The notes: generated by a model not told the origin, from the letters alone. Counted from the first letter of the stretch, positions 1 to 8,252 are shown. The stretch is DNA of 33,166 bases from CAZBUK01 sp964495085 (GCA_964495085.1 CAZBUK010000040.1:1-33166), one strand, 5' to 3'. Numbers and translations are program-made.

Positions 1-3000
1 AGAGCTTCATCATGTAAATATAGCCGACGGTGACCGGTTGATCGAACTGTTCGCCCGATCTGCCGTCGTACAGTTTCGTCCTGCCGTCTTCGGGCAGACT
101 TGCTTTCCGAAGCTCTTCCTGAACGAGTTCCCAATTCGCTCCGTCGAAAATCGGCGAGGCGTACTTCACGCCGGTTTGCTTCCCCGCCCAGCCGAGCGCC
201 GTCTCGAGCAGCTGTCCCAGGTTCATTCGGGACGGAACGCCGAGCGGGTTGAGCACGATGTCGACGGACGTACCGTCGGGAAGGAACGGCATATCTTCGA
301 CCGGAACGATGTTCGCGACGACGCCTTTATTGCCGTGACGTCCGGCCATTTTATCGCCGATGGAGAGCTTACGCTTCTTCGCTACATAGACTTTGGCTAG
401 CTGTACGATTCCGGGGGGAAGCTCGTCGCCTAACTGCACTTTCTGCTTTTCGCGGCGGTGCAGATCCTCAGCCTCGTTCACCTTCTGGTGATAGTTTTCG
501 TATATCCGCCGGATGAGCTTATTCTTTCTCGCATCATCGACCCAATCGACGTTGTAGTCCAGCATATCGAGTTTTTCGAACGACTGGAACGTATCGTCCT
601 TGAATTGAGTATTCGAACGGATAGCGATGGTGCTGTCGTTATACCTGATTCCTGCGGATTTTTCGCCGCTCAGCAGTTTATCGAGCTTTTGTCCGAGCTT
701 GTCGCTGTACTCCTTCAGTTCTTTACGCCGCTGGCGGTCGAGCTGGTCCACCTTCCGTTTCTCCTCCTTCTTCGACTCGGCATCCTTCTTCTTCCTGCTG
801 AAGAGCTTTGTGCCGATGACGACCCCTTTCAATCCCGGCGTCGCTTTGAGCGATGCGTCTTTCACGTCGCCCGCTTTGTCTCCGAAGATCGCTTTCAGGA
901 GTTTCTCCTCCGGTGTCGGATCCGTCTCTCCTTTCGGCGTGATTTTACCGATCAGGATGTCGCCTTCGCGGACTTCCGCTCCCACGCGGATGATGCCGTT
1001 CTCGTCAAGGTCCTTCGTGGCCTCCTCGCTCACGTTGGGAATCTCCCTCGTGAGTTCCTCTTCGCCCCGTTTTGTGTCCCTGACCTGCAGCTCGAACTCC
1101 TCGATGTGAACCGATGTATAGACGTCCTGGGTCACTACCCGTTCGCTTATCACGATCGCATCTTCGAAGTTGTAGCCGCGCCACGGCATGAATGCAACCA
1201 GAATGTTCCGGCCGAGCGCAAGCTCGCCGAGATCGGTCGAGCACCCGTCGGCGAGGACGTCCCCCTTCTTCACGCGTTGTCCTCCCGTGACGATCGGCCG
1301 CTGATTGATTGCGGTATCCTGATTTGTCCTGAAGAATTTTTTCAGTTTATATTCGATCCGCTTTCGTTCATCGAAGCTCACGAGGGATTCCTGGGAGTTC
1401 TCGTTGTAGTCGTAATTGACCACGATGGTATCCGCCGAAACCGATTCGACGGTTCCGTTGGCTTCGGCGACAATCAACGTGCGCGAATCGTGTGCGACTT
1501 TCCCTTCGAATCCGGTGCCGACGATCGGCGCTTCAGGTCTGATCAGCGGTACCGCCTGGCGCTGCATGTTCGATCCCATGAGCGCCCGGTTAGCGTCGTC
1601 GTGTTCGAGAAACGGTATCAGCGCGGCGGCGGCGCTCATGAGCTGTTCCGGCGCGACGTCCATATATTCCGCTTCGTTCGGACCGATGACCGGGTAATCG
1701 TCCATATAACGTGCGTTCAAACGGTCGGTAAGGAATTTCCCTTTGTCGTCGACGGGAGAATTCGCCTGGGCGATCCGGAACACGTCCTCACGGTCTGCGG
1801 TGAGATATTCGATATCGCTCGTCGCCTTTCCGCTCTTTACCTTGCGGTATGGTGTCTCGATAAACCCGAATGCGTTGATCCGCGAATAGACCGAGAGCGA
1901 AGAGATAAGTCCGATGTTCGGACCTTCCGGTGTTTCGATCGGGCAAAGTCTTCCGTAGTGGGTATAGTGAACATCCCTGACCTCGAATCCCGCCGTCTCG
2001 CGGGTAAGACCGCCCGGTCCGAGCGCGCTGACCCTTCGCTTGTGCGTCAATTCGGCGAGCGGGTTCGTCTGATCCATGAACTGCGAAAGCTGGTTGGTTC
2101 CGAAAAACGCGTTCACGACGCTCGAGATGGTCCGCGCATTTACGAGATCCTGGGGGGTAATGGATTCGTTGTTCCGCAGATTCATACGTTCGCGGATCGT
2201 CCGCGCCATTCTCGAGAGGCCGACGTTGAATTGCTGTGCGAGTTGCTCGCCGACTGTTCGTACGCGGCGATTCCCGAGATGATCCATATCGTCGACATCC
2301 CTTTTCCCCTGCTGCAGATCGATCAGGTATTTGATGATGAGGATGATATCGTCCTTTGTCAGCGTGGTCGTTTCGAGCGGTATCTTGAGGCCGAGCTTCT
2401 CGTTGAGCCGATACCTGCCCACATCGCCGATGTCGTACCGCTTCGGATTGAAGAAGAGCCGGTCGATCAGGTTCTTTGCGGTATCGAGATCCGGAGCTTC
2501 ACCGGATCGAAGCTGCCGGTAGATCGCCTCGAGCGCATCCTCTTCCGAGCGCGATGAATCCTTCTGGATCGTATTGGCGATGACCGATCCTCCCGAGCTG
2601 AGATCCGCTTTTAAAAAGTGGAGCTTCTTCACGCTCGATTTCTTGATCTTTTTGATGCTCTCCTCGGTGAGCACGGAATCCTTGTTCAGAAATATTTCTC
2701 GTGTTTTGATATCGACCACGTCGCTGCAGATGATCCTGTCGACATATTCTTCCAGGTCGGCTTTCTTTACCTCGATCTCTTCGATAAGGTCAAAAAGCTG
2801 CATGAGCTCGTCGTCCGAGGAATAGCCGAGCGCCCTGAGCAGCGTGGTAACCGGGAATTTCTTCTTCCGGTCGATATACGCATACATCACATTGTTAATG
2901 TCGGTTGCGAACTCGACCCATGAACCTCTGAGAGGAATGATCCGTGCCGAGAATATCGGGGTTCCGTTCGGATGCTTCGACTGGCTGAAGAACACGCCGG

Positions 3001-3457
3001 GGGATCGCCGGAGCTGGCTGACCACGACGCGCTCCGCCCCGTTGTAAATGAAGGTACCCCTGTCGGTCATCAGGGGGAGATTGCCCAGGTATACCTCCTG
3101 TTCTACGGTATCGGTGAACCCTTCGCCGCTCTCCGCTTTCGCGGATAACCTGAGCCTTGCTTTCAGCGGCGCCGCATACGTGAGGCCCCGTTCCTGGCAT
3201 TCGGTTACCGAATACTTCGGCTGTTCGACGTAGTAGTCCACATACTCGAGCAGGAAATTCTCGCGGGCGTCAGATATCGGAAAATTCATCTCGAATACCG
3301 CCTGCAGGCCCTGTCGCTTCCGCTGCGGCGGGGACACCGTGGCCTGGAGGAATTGCTCGAAGGAATCGAGCTGAACGGCAAGCAGATCCGGTGTTTCAAG
3401 AATTTTGGGTATCCGGGAAAACGAAGTACGGCCGTTGGTTTGAAATTGGTTTTTCAA
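1..3457 (-). CDS. rpoB: DNA-directed RNA polymerase beta subunit (3' end cut by the window)
   Basis: Beta subunit of RNA polymerase, which forms the catalytic centre together with beta-prime. 1152 codons are visible; the last roughly 100 residues lie beyond the left edge, since the reading stops in the YIYMMKL segment. The frame is open throughout. Visible landmarks are the rifampicin-pocket segment FFGTNQLSQFMDQTNPLAEL followed by THKRRVSALGPGGL (about 2000-2105), CPIETPEGPNIGLI (about 1905-1945), MPWRGYNFEDAI (about 1150-1190) and GDKMAGRHGNKG (about 325-365). Asp, His and Ser at the usual resistance positions are wild type, so sensitivity to rifampicin is predicted. The start is TTG at 3457: no ATG or GTG fits, and AGGGAG lies 8 nt upstream. 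It follows rplL after a 317-bp gap that contains a hairpin, as in the L10 operon of other bacteria. Confidence 0.98.
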   Translation of the reverse strand, partial: MKNQFQTNGRTSFSRIPKILETPDLLAVQLDSFEQFLQATVSPPQRKRQGLQAVFEMNFPISDARENFLLEYVDYYVEQPKYSVTECQERGLTYAAPLKARLRLSAKAESGEGFTDTVEQEVYLGNLPLMTDRGTFIYNGAERVVVSQLRRSPGVFFSQSKHPNGTPIFSARIIPLRGSWVEFATDINNVMYAYIDRKKKFPVTTLLRALGYSSDDELMQLFDLIEEIEVKKADLEEYVDRIICSDVVDIKTREIFLNKDSVLTEESIKKIKKSSVKKLHFLKADLSSGGSVIANTIQKDSSRSEEDALEAIYRQLRSGEAPDLDTAKNLIDRLFFNPKRYDIGDVGRYRLNEKLGLKIPLETTTLTKDDIILIIKYLIDLQQGKRDVDDMDHLGNRRVRTVGEQLAQQFNVGLSRMARTIRERMNLRNNESITPQDLVNARTISSVVNAFFGTNQLSQFMDQTNPLAELTHKRRVSALGPGGLTRETAGFEVRDVHYTHYGRLCPIETPEGPNIGLISSLSVYSRINAFGFIETPYRKVKSGKATSDIEYLTADREDVFRIAQANSPVDDKGKFLTDRLNARYMDDYPVIGPNEAEYMDVAPEQLMSAAAALIPFLEHDDANRALMGSNMQRQAVPLIRPEAPIVGTGFEGKVAHDSRTLIVAEANGTVESVSADTIVVNYDYNENSQESLVSFDERKRIEYKLKKFFRTNQDTAINQRPIVTGGQRVKKGDVLADGCSTDLGELALGRNILVAFMPWRGYNFEDAIVISERVVTQDVYTSVHIEEFELQVRDTKRGEEELTREIPNVSEEATKDLDENGIIRVGAEVREGDILIGKITPKGETDPTPEEKLLKAIFGDKAGDVKDASLKATPGLKGVVIGTKLFSRKKKDAESKKEEKRKVDQLDRQRRKELKEYSDKLGQKLDKLLSGEKSAGIRYNDSTIAIRSNTQFKDDTFQSFEKLDMLDYNVDWVDDARKNKLIRRIYENYHQKVNEAEDLHRREKQKVQLGDELPPGIVQLAKVYVAKKRKLSIGDKMAGRHGNKGVVANIVPVEDMPFLPDGTSVDIVLNPLGVPSRMNLGQLLETALGWAGKQTGVKYASPIFDGANWELVQEELRKASLPEDGRTKLYDGRSGEQFDQPVTVGYIYMMKL

Positions 3458-3774
3458 GAGGACCACTCCCTATGATATATGTAAGGAATTAAAGAAATAA
3501 ACGCTTTGTGAGGGGATAGAAGGATAGACACAAACTGATTTACGGTCCGGGTATATTTCACCACATGCCGCGAGATCTGTAAATCCATAGAATATCGTGC
3601 GGGATGTGATCCCGTACGTATATGCTTTTTCAAATGAATGGGTAGTCGTGAAAATTGAATGAAAATCGTCTTTCCTCTCCCTGCATACGCCGTCGAGCAC
3701 AATGTAAAAGCCGATGCCGGGAGAGGAAGCGAACCCGCATTCTCCCGGCATGTAACCTGACAACAACCGGAACC
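3458..3774 (-). other. rplL-rpoB intergenic region without a gene
   Basis: This 317-bp spacer holds no credible coding sequence. Read on the minus strand it contains a strong 11-bp hairpin near its start (3714-3751), a smaller 6-bp hairpin with a 3-nt loop (3600-3614) and the rpoB ribosome-binding site. In E. coli the equivalent spacer carries a partial terminator and an RNase III processing site. A comparable role here is inferred from position and structure only. Confidence 0.6.
3706..3751 (-). terminator. Candidate attenuator hairpin between rplL and rpoB
   Basis: The arms atgccgggaga (3714-3724) and tctcccggcat (3741-3751) pair perfectly over 11 bp with a 16-nt loop. In minus-strand transcripts only four U residues follow (3706-3709), after a short CGGC stretch. 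This is too weak a U tract for a full rho-independent terminator. Because rpoB lies downstream in the same direction, partial termination or RNA processing that sets the ratio of L7/L12 to RNA polymerase is the likely role. That role is known for the E. coli attenuator at the same place and is inferred here. Confidence 0.6.
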
Positions 3775-4149
<375 letters not shown>

Positions 4150-4187
4150 TGGGTTTTCTCCTTTGGATTCAATAGTATTTCAAACGC

Positions 4188-4709
4188 TTAAGCGGATTTT
4201 TTCCGTTCGATCGCTTCGACGAGGCCGACGATTTCCCGCATCACCGCATTGAGGACGCCGACAATGCCGCTCACCGGCGCAGTCAGACTGCTCATCACGC
4301 TCGCGATGGCATCCTCTCTCGAGGGGAGCATCGCAAGCTCTTCGAATTTCGAGGCATCGTAAACCGTCGTTCCGATGACGCATGCCTTGACATTCAGCTT
4401 CTGCGATTTTTCCCGGAACTTCCTGATAACTTTGGCCGGAAGAATTTCATCGGAATAACCGAAGGCGATACCCGTCGGGCCGATCATTTTTGTATCGATC
4501 GAATCGTATTCGGCGACCTGCTGAAGCGCTCGCTTCGCAAGGGTATTCTTTACCACGCGGTATTCGATGCCGGCCTTCCGGAACTCCGATCGGAGTTCCG
4601 TCGCTTCGGCAACGGTCAAACCGGTGAAATCGGTGAAGTACATTCCTTTCGCGCGCGCAATCTTCTCCGCAACCTCGCCTACGATCCGCTCTTTTTCCGA
4701 TCGTTTCAT
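4188..4709 (-). CDS. rplJ: 50S ribosomal protein L10
   Basis: L10 anchors the L7/L12 dimers to 23S rRNA and, in bacteria studied, represses translation of its own operon by binding the mRNA leader. The 173-residue product has the typical N-terminal part (KYFTDFTGL-like segment read here as GMYFTDFTGLTVAEATELR) and the RVVKNTLAKRAL segment that contacts rRNA. The C-terminal helix that binds L7/L12 dimers ends in the basic ERKKSA tail. The ATG at 4709 has AAAGGTG upstream. A 225-bp leader separates it from rplA, which is where L10 autoregulation is expected. Confidence 0.98.
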   Translation of the reverse strand: MKRSEKERIVGEVAEKIARAKGMYFTDFTGLTVAEATELRSEFRKAGIEYRVVKNTLAKRALQQVAEYDSIDTKMIGPTGIAFGYSDEILPAKVIRKFREKSQKLNVKACVIGTTVYDASKFEELAMLPSREDAIASVMSSLTAPVSGIVGVLNAVMREIVGLVEAIERKKSA

Positions 4710-4934
4710 CGATCACCTTTATGATATATCATTCACCATCAACCTGACGTCTTGAGGAGAAGCTCCCTCCTTTCCCCGCGCTGCATTCCGAAAGACACAT
4801 CGGAATTTTACGTCATCGCCGGGACGAAGGGCAACAAGCCGTTCAGCAGTTTATTGATTGTTACGGTGAGTGCGTAATAGACTTTTTGAATAAATTCGTG
4901 AACCATAGCCGGCAGTCGCCCACCGGCGAATACA
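4710..4934 (-). promoter_or_regulatory. rplJ leader, candidate L10 autoregulatory region
   Basis: The 225-bp gap between rplA and rplJ is long compared with other gaps in the cluster (about 36-40 bp) and contains no gene. On the minus strand it can form a perfect 7-bp hairpin (ATTCCGA...TCGGAAT, 4785-4806), a GCCGG/CCGGC hairpin near 4905-4925, and a purine-rich GGAAAGGAGGGAG stretch near 4765-4777 that faces CTCCT. L10 leaders occur at this position in many bacteria. I could not match the conserved L10-binding core by eye, so the assignment rests on position, length and fold potential. Confidence 0.45.
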
Positions 4935-5633
4935 TTAAGCTCCCGTTCCGACGACCGTGCGATCAATCGTCACCCCGGGCCCCATCGTCGACGAGAGGGT
5001 GATACTCCTGACATACTGCCCTTTGGCAGTCGGCGGTTTCAGCCGCTGTATCGTGTTGAGAAACACTTTCACGTTATCGACGAGCTGCGGTGATTCGAAA
5101 TTCGCTTTTCCGATCGTTGCGTGAACGACACCTGCTTTATCGACGCGGAATTCGATCTTCCCCGCTTTGACCTCTTTGACGGCCGATGCGATGTCGTTCG
5201 TCACGGTTCCGCTCTTCGGGTTCGGCATCAACCCCCGCGGACCGAGTATCTTGCCGAGCTTGCCGACTTCTCCCATCAGATCGGGGGTGGCGACGATCAC
5301 GTCGATATCCGTCCAACCGCCTTTAATTTTTTCGATAAACTCTTCCAGACCGGCGTAATCTGCTCCGGCCGCTTTTGCCTCCTCGTCCTTCGGCGGTTTC
5401 GCGAGCACAAGAACCCGCACCTGTTTGCCGGTCCCGTGCGGAAGGGATACGGTGCCGCGTACCATCTGATCAGCTTTTCGCGGATCGACGCCGAGTCGGA
5501 CCGCGATATCCACCGATTCCACGAACTTCGCGTTGGCCGTCTGTTTCACCAGATCGATCGCCTGTTCGACGGTGTACGATTTCTGCAGCTCTACTTTTTT
5601 TGCCACTTCGTTGAATCTTTTTCCGTGTTTCAT
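4935..5633 (-). CDS. rplA: 50S ribosomal protein L1
   Basis: L1 forms the mobile stalk near the E site that helps release deacylated tRNA, and in many bacteria it represses the L11 operon. The 232-residue product has full length. It shows MKHGKRFNEVAKKVE at the start, the diagnostic GPRGLMPNPKSGTVT segment (about residues 130-145) and the C-terminal RSITLSSTMGPGVTID segment. The ATG at 5633 is preceded by AGAGAA 5 nt upstream. It lies 36 bp after rplK, in the usual rplK-rplA order. Confidence 0.98.
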   Translation of the reverse strand: MKHGKRFNEVAKKVELQKSYTVEQAIDLVKQTANAKFVESVDIAVRLGVDPRKADQMVRGTVSLPHGTGKQVRVLVLAKPPKDEEAKAAGADYAGLEEFIEKIKGGWTDIDVIVATPDLMGEVGKLGKILGPRGLMPNPKSGTVTNDIASAVKEVKAGKIEFRVDKAGVVHATIGKANFESPQLVDNVKVFLNTIQRLKPPTAKGQYVRSITLSSTMGPGVTIDRTVVGTGA

Positions 5634-5669
5634 ACATTTCTCTGGAAGTAATTATATACTCGATCTCAT

Positions 5670-6095
5670 TCAATCTTCGACGGTGATGCCCATGCTTCTT
5701 GCCGTACCGGCGACCATATTCATCGCTCCGTCGACATCGTTCGCATTGAGGTCGGGCATCTTCAACTCAGCGATTTCCCTGACCTGCTCACGCGTTACCT
5801 TCCCTACTTTCGTCCGGTTCGGCTCGCCCGATCCTTTTTCGATCTTTGCCGCCTTGACGAGAAGCGCGGATGCCGGTGGAGTTTTGGTAATAAAGGCAAA
5901 AGACTTATCCTGGTACACGGTAATAACAACAGGTATGAGCAACCCCTGCTTATCCTGGGTTCGCGCATTGAATGTCTTGCAGAATTCCATGATATTGACG
6001 CCCTTCTGCCCGAGCGCCGGCCCCACAGGCGGCGCAGGCGTAGCCTGCCCGGCCTGGATCTGCAGCTTAATGTATCCGACGACCTTCTTAGCCAT
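5670..6095 (-). CDS. rplK: 50S ribosomal protein L11
   Basis: L11 binds the GTPase-associated region of 23S rRNA and is needed for RelA-dependent stringent signalling in species that have it. The 141-residue product has exactly the usual length. It begins MAKKVVGYIKLQIQAGQATP and carries PPVGPALGQKGVNIMEFCK, the proline-rich N-terminal signature that thiopeptide antibiotics contact. The C-terminal rRNA-binding domain includes MPDLNANDVDGAMNMVAGTA. It follows nusG after 36 bp. Confidence 0.98.
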   Translation of the reverse strand: MAKKVVGYIKLQIQAGQATPAPPVGPALGQKGVNIMEFCKTFNARTQDKQGLLIPVVITVYQDKSFAFITKTPPASALLVKAAKIEKGSGEPNRTKVGKVTREQVREIAELKMPDLNANDVDGAMNMVAGTARSMGITVED

Positions 6096-6131
6096 GATGT
6101 TCCTTACCTGATAATTTTTAAAGACTCGAAA

Positions 6132-6665
6132 TTACTTCTCGACCTCTACCTGGTCGAAATCCAGTTCAACGGGCGTCTTCCTGCCGAAGATGCTGACCAT
6201 CAGCTTCAGTTTCAACTTCTCCTCGTTCACCTCCTGAACGAACCCGGTGAAATTCGTGAAAGGACCGTCGATGACCTTTACGGGTTCGCCGACGTGGAAG
6301 GGGGATTCGATGACTTCTGAATCCTTCCGGTCCTCCATTTTTCCGATGAGCCGCCGGACTTCATCCGGGCGGATGGGAACGGGAGTATTCTTCGGACCGA
6401 TAAAACCCATAACGGACGGAGTCTCGAGGATAAAGTGGACCGTCTCTTTATCGAGACCGGCTTCAACGAGAATATAGCCCGGGAAATACGTCTTGGTTTT
6501 ACTTTTTTTCTTTCCGTCTTTTACCATGAAAACTTTTTCCGATGGCACGAGTATACTCCCGATCCGCTCATCTAGTCCCGCAATCTTGACCTCTTTCTCA
6601 AGATAGGACTTCACCTTCTGCTCATGCCCGGAGTAGGTACGGACAACATACCATTTTTTTTCCAA
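6132..6665 (-). CDS. nusG: Transcription termination/antitermination protein NusG
   Basis: NusG binds RNA polymerase to increase processivity, and through its KOW domain couples to ribosomal protein S10 or Rho. The 177-residue product has an N-terminal NGN domain (WYVVRTYSGHEQKVKSYLEK, then TKTYFPGYILVEA and a GFIG segment) and a C-terminal KOW domain (about residues 125-177: EPVKVIDGPFTNFTGFVQEV). There is no large inserted domain. It lies between secE and rplK as in most bacteria. Confidence 0.98.
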   Translation of the reverse strand: MEKKWYVVRTYSGHEQKVKSYLEKEVKIAGLDERIGSILVPSEKVFMVKDGKKKSKTKTYFPGYILVEAGLDKETVHFILETPSVMGFIGPKNTPVPIRPDEVRRLIGKMEDRKDSEVIESPFHVGEPVKVIDGPFTNFTGFVQEVNEEKLKLKLMVSIFGRKTPVELDFDQVEVEK

Positions 6666-6704
6666 GAACGTTTTACCTCTATAAAATGAATTGTTTCCCG
6701 GTAA

Positions 6705-6887
6705 TTAAAAAATACCGCTCACGATCGTGCTGATGACCTTATCGACTACATAGACGAACGCCGCGAGGATGAGACACGCGACGATAACGATCCCGGTCGA
6801 TTCCCGCAGCTCCTCTTTCTTCGGCCAGGTCACCTTTTTCATCTCTTTCACAACATCGTTGACAAAACCAATGATCTTCTGTTTCAT
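6705..6887 (-). CDS. secE: Preprotein translocase subunit SecE
   Basis: Essential small clamp subunit of the SecYEG channel in the inner membrane. The 60-residue product is the short, single-span form: an amphipathic cytoplasmic segment with the conserved FVNDVVKEMKKVTWPKKEEL pattern, then one membrane helix (about residues 31-55, IVIVACLILAAFVYVVDKVI). It lies directly before nusG (39-bp gap) and after tRNA-Trp, the standard secE-nusG pairing. Confidence 0.97.
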   Translation of the reverse strand: MKQKIIGFVNDVVKEMKKVTWPKKEELRESTGIVIVACLILAAFVYVVDKVISTIVSGIF

Positions 6888-6944
6888 ATTCCGATTCCGG
6901 ATCAGATTGAATGCGTCGAGATTAGTTGATGCTTGTTCTCAATG

Positions 6945-7017
6945 CAGGTGAGACAGGACTCGAACCTGCAGCCTGCGGTTTTGGAGACCGCTGCTCTACC
7001 AATTGAGCTACTCACCT
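6945..7017 (-). tRNA. tRNA-Trp (CCA)
   Basis: The 73-nt sequence folds as a complete cloverleaf. The acceptor arms AGGTGAG and CTCACCT pair fully with discriminator G. The D arm is GCTC/GAGC, the anticodon loop CTCCAAA gives anticodon CCA, and the T arm carries the TTCGAGT loop. The 3' CCA is not encoded. It sits between rpmG and secE. Confidence 0.97.
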
Positions 7018-7027
7018 AACCGATGCA

Positions 7028-7177
7028 CTAACGGGTTTCTTTGTGCGGGGTGTGCTTTCCGCAAAACCGGCAATACTTTTTATATTCTACCCTGCCGGTC
7101 TGCTTTCTCTTATTCTTCGTCGTCGAATAGTTGCGGCGCTTACAGACCGTACATTCCAATGTTATGATATCTCTCAC
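7028..7177 (-). CDS. rpmG: 50S ribosomal protein L33
   Basis: Small zinc-ribbon protein of the large ribosomal subunit near the E site. The 49-residue product reads MRDIITLECTVCKRRNYSTT and ends YCRFCGKHTPHKETR. Both CxxC pairs (CTVC at 9-12 and CRFC at 36-39) are intact, so this is the zinc-binding form. The start is GTG at 7177, with GGAG 8-9 nt upstream. It lies between tRNA-Thr(GGT) and tRNA-Trp, in the slot where tuf and then rpmG-secE are usual. It is too short for length-limited gene finders. Confidence 0.95.
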   Translation of the reverse strand: MRDIITLECTVCKRRNYSTTKNKRKQTGRVEYKKYCRFCGKHTPHKETR

Positions 7178-7237
7178 GATCAGACTCCGGAACTGGTTTG
7201 ATTTCTGCTGTTAACGTAGTACCTCGATCTTCCGATG

Positions 7238-7310
<73 letters not shown>

Positions 7311-7397
7311 GGCAGCTTCTCCGCCGCCTGAGAAACAAACATGTTCTCGGCGGGAAATTCCGCGATGTTACGCGGAAGTCGGGAGCATCTTCGAGCG

Positions 7398-7470
7398 AGC
7401 GGGAGACGGGACTCGAACCCGCGACCAACAGCTTGGAAGGCTGTGACTCTACCAACTGAGTTACTCCCGC
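7398..7470 (-). tRNA. tRNA-Gly (TCC)
   Basis: The 73-nt cloverleaf has acceptor stem GCGGGAG/CTCCCGC and discriminator U. The anticodon stem ACAGC/GCTGT encloses the loop CTTCCAA, giving anticodon TCC. The T loop is TTCGAGT. No 3' CCA is encoded. It corresponds to glyT in the E. coli tufB tRNA cluster. Confidence 0.96.
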
Positions 7471-7564
7471 AAATGGGAATGACGATCGATAAAACCGAAG
7501 AGGTACCGACAATAATTCAAATACTCCCGCTCTCTTCTTCGTCTGGATGCAGCGCATTACCGGG

Positions 7565-7648
7565 TGGGCAGGGAAGGATTCGAACCTCCGAAGGCCGTAG
7601 ACCGACAGATTTACAGTCTGTTGCGTTTAACCGCTTCGCTACCTGCCC
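7565..7648 (-). tRNA. tRNA-Tyr (GTA)
   Basis: This is an 84-nt class II tRNA with a long variable arm. The acceptor stem is GGGCAGG/CCTGCCC with discriminator A. The anticodon stem CAGA/TCTG encloses a loop with anticodon GTA, and the variable arm lies around GGTCTACGGCC. The T loop is TTCGAAT. No 3' CCA is encoded (ACCC follows). It corresponds to tyrU in the E. coli cluster. Confidence 0.96.
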
Positions 7649-7760
7649 ATAACAATATCGTCGCCGGCGCCCGAGTTCTTCTTGCGTGCAAACGGATGTT
7701 CACAGATTGGTGAGAATAGTTGCGGTCTCCTTCCCCTTGCGCCGAACGTAGTCGTCTACG

Positions 7761-7832
7761 AGCTGGCGAAGGGAATTGAACCCCCAACCTGCTGATTACA
7801 AATCAGCTGCTCTACCCTTGAGCTACGCCAGC
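7761..7832 (-). tRNA. tRNA-Thr (TGT)
   Basis: The 72-nt cloverleaf has acceptor stem GCTGGCG/CGCCAGC and discriminator U. The anticodon stem GCTGA/TCAGC encloses the loop TTTGTAA, giving anticodon TGT. The T loop is TTCAATT. No 3' CCA is encoded. It is the first gene behind the promoter at 7956-7983 and corresponds to thrU in E. coli. Confidence 0.96.
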
Positions 7833-7955
7833 GATATTGAACACCTCACCATTGTATCAACATCTCTATAACAGCACACCTCGAATGAATTGGGAAGACC
7901 GGTGAAATGATTCAGGGAGTTGACCTCATCGAATGCCATACAAGTCAAGCTATAC

Positions 7956-7983
7956 AATATAGCAAAATTAATGAAAAAGTCAA
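7956..7983 (-). promoter_or_regulatory. Promoter of the tRNA-rpmG-secE-nusG cluster
   Basis: On the minus strand TTGACT (7978-7983) and TATATT (7956-7961) are separated by 16 bp in A+T-rich surroundings. The same bases also read as TTG-N19-TATATTG, close to the Bacteroidota primary-sigma pattern. Transcription would begin near 7949, about 115 nt before tRNA-Thr(TGT). Confidence 0.7.
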
Positions 7984-8002
7984 CTATTAAGCTTGAATTG
8001 GT

Positions 8003-8138
8003 GGATTGTAAGTCCGTGCCGGTGCCGGGTCCCCGTCGAATTGGACTTGCACAGGTTTCCCGATTCCCCCGGATACCCTCCGGCCGGGCCCCGGATAGCT
8101 CTGAGCATTCGCGCCCCTGATACCGGAGGCGTCCGGAT
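8003..8138 (-). ncRNA. Candidate structured small RNA (G+C-rich intergenic element)
   Basis: Within an A+T-rich intergenic region this block is strongly G+C-rich. On the minus strand TGCAAGTCC (8042-8050) can pair with GGACTTACA (8009-8017), enclosing a loop that itself holds GACCCGGCACCGG. TATCCGGGG occurs twice, and CCGGACGCCTCCGG is a further self-complementary stretch. A promoter-like sequence lies directly upstream (8139-8166). I compared it by eye with 4.5S RNA, tmRNA, RNase P RNA and cobalamin riboswitch cores and found no match. It may instead be only the glnE 3' untranslated region or a palindromic repeat. Confidence 0.3.
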
Positions 8139-8166
8139 TGTATAATTAAGCATCCTTTTTTTGCAA
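8139..8166 (-). promoter_or_regulatory. Promoter-like sequence upstream of the candidate small RNA
   Basis: On the minus strand TTGCAA (8161-8166) and TATACA (8139-8144) are separated by 16 bp. The predicted transcription start near 8132 falls at the edge of the G+C-rich block. A+T-rich sequence can produce such matches by chance. Confidence 0.35.
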
Positions 8167-8252
8167 TTCGCTGCAAATTCACCAATTGTTGAGACGAGTC
8201 GGCAATTCTACCGGGGAGATGCGACAGTACAGGGAATGGTATCCATCCGCAA

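Larger units (their letters stand above)
7833..8252. other. Intergenic region between glnE and the tRNA cluster (no protein gene)
   Basis: This 420-bp gap has no convincing coding sequence. It has two contrasting parts. An A+T-rich stretch (about 7915-7995) carries the minus-strand tRNA-cluster promoter. A distinctly G+C-rich, hairpin-rich stretch (about 8003-8138) is bordered upstream by a second promoter-like sequence (8139-8166). The rest, next to the glnE stop codon, shows nothing I can name. Confidence 0.7.

Noticed and set aside
458..2557. 699-codon open frame antisense to rpoB
   Set aside because: It is a mirror of the rpoB codon pattern. The minus strand encodes unmistakable RpoB motifs through the whole stretch, and the antisense product resembles nothing and has no start signals.
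8003..8138. Cobalamin riboswitch or 4.5S RNA reading of the G+C-rich block (GGGAAACC-TGTGCAAGTCC resemblance)
   Set aside because: The conserved riboswitch core (GCCACUG) and the SRP domain IV sequence are absent, and no cobalamin gene follows. It was kept only as an unclassified candidate RNA.
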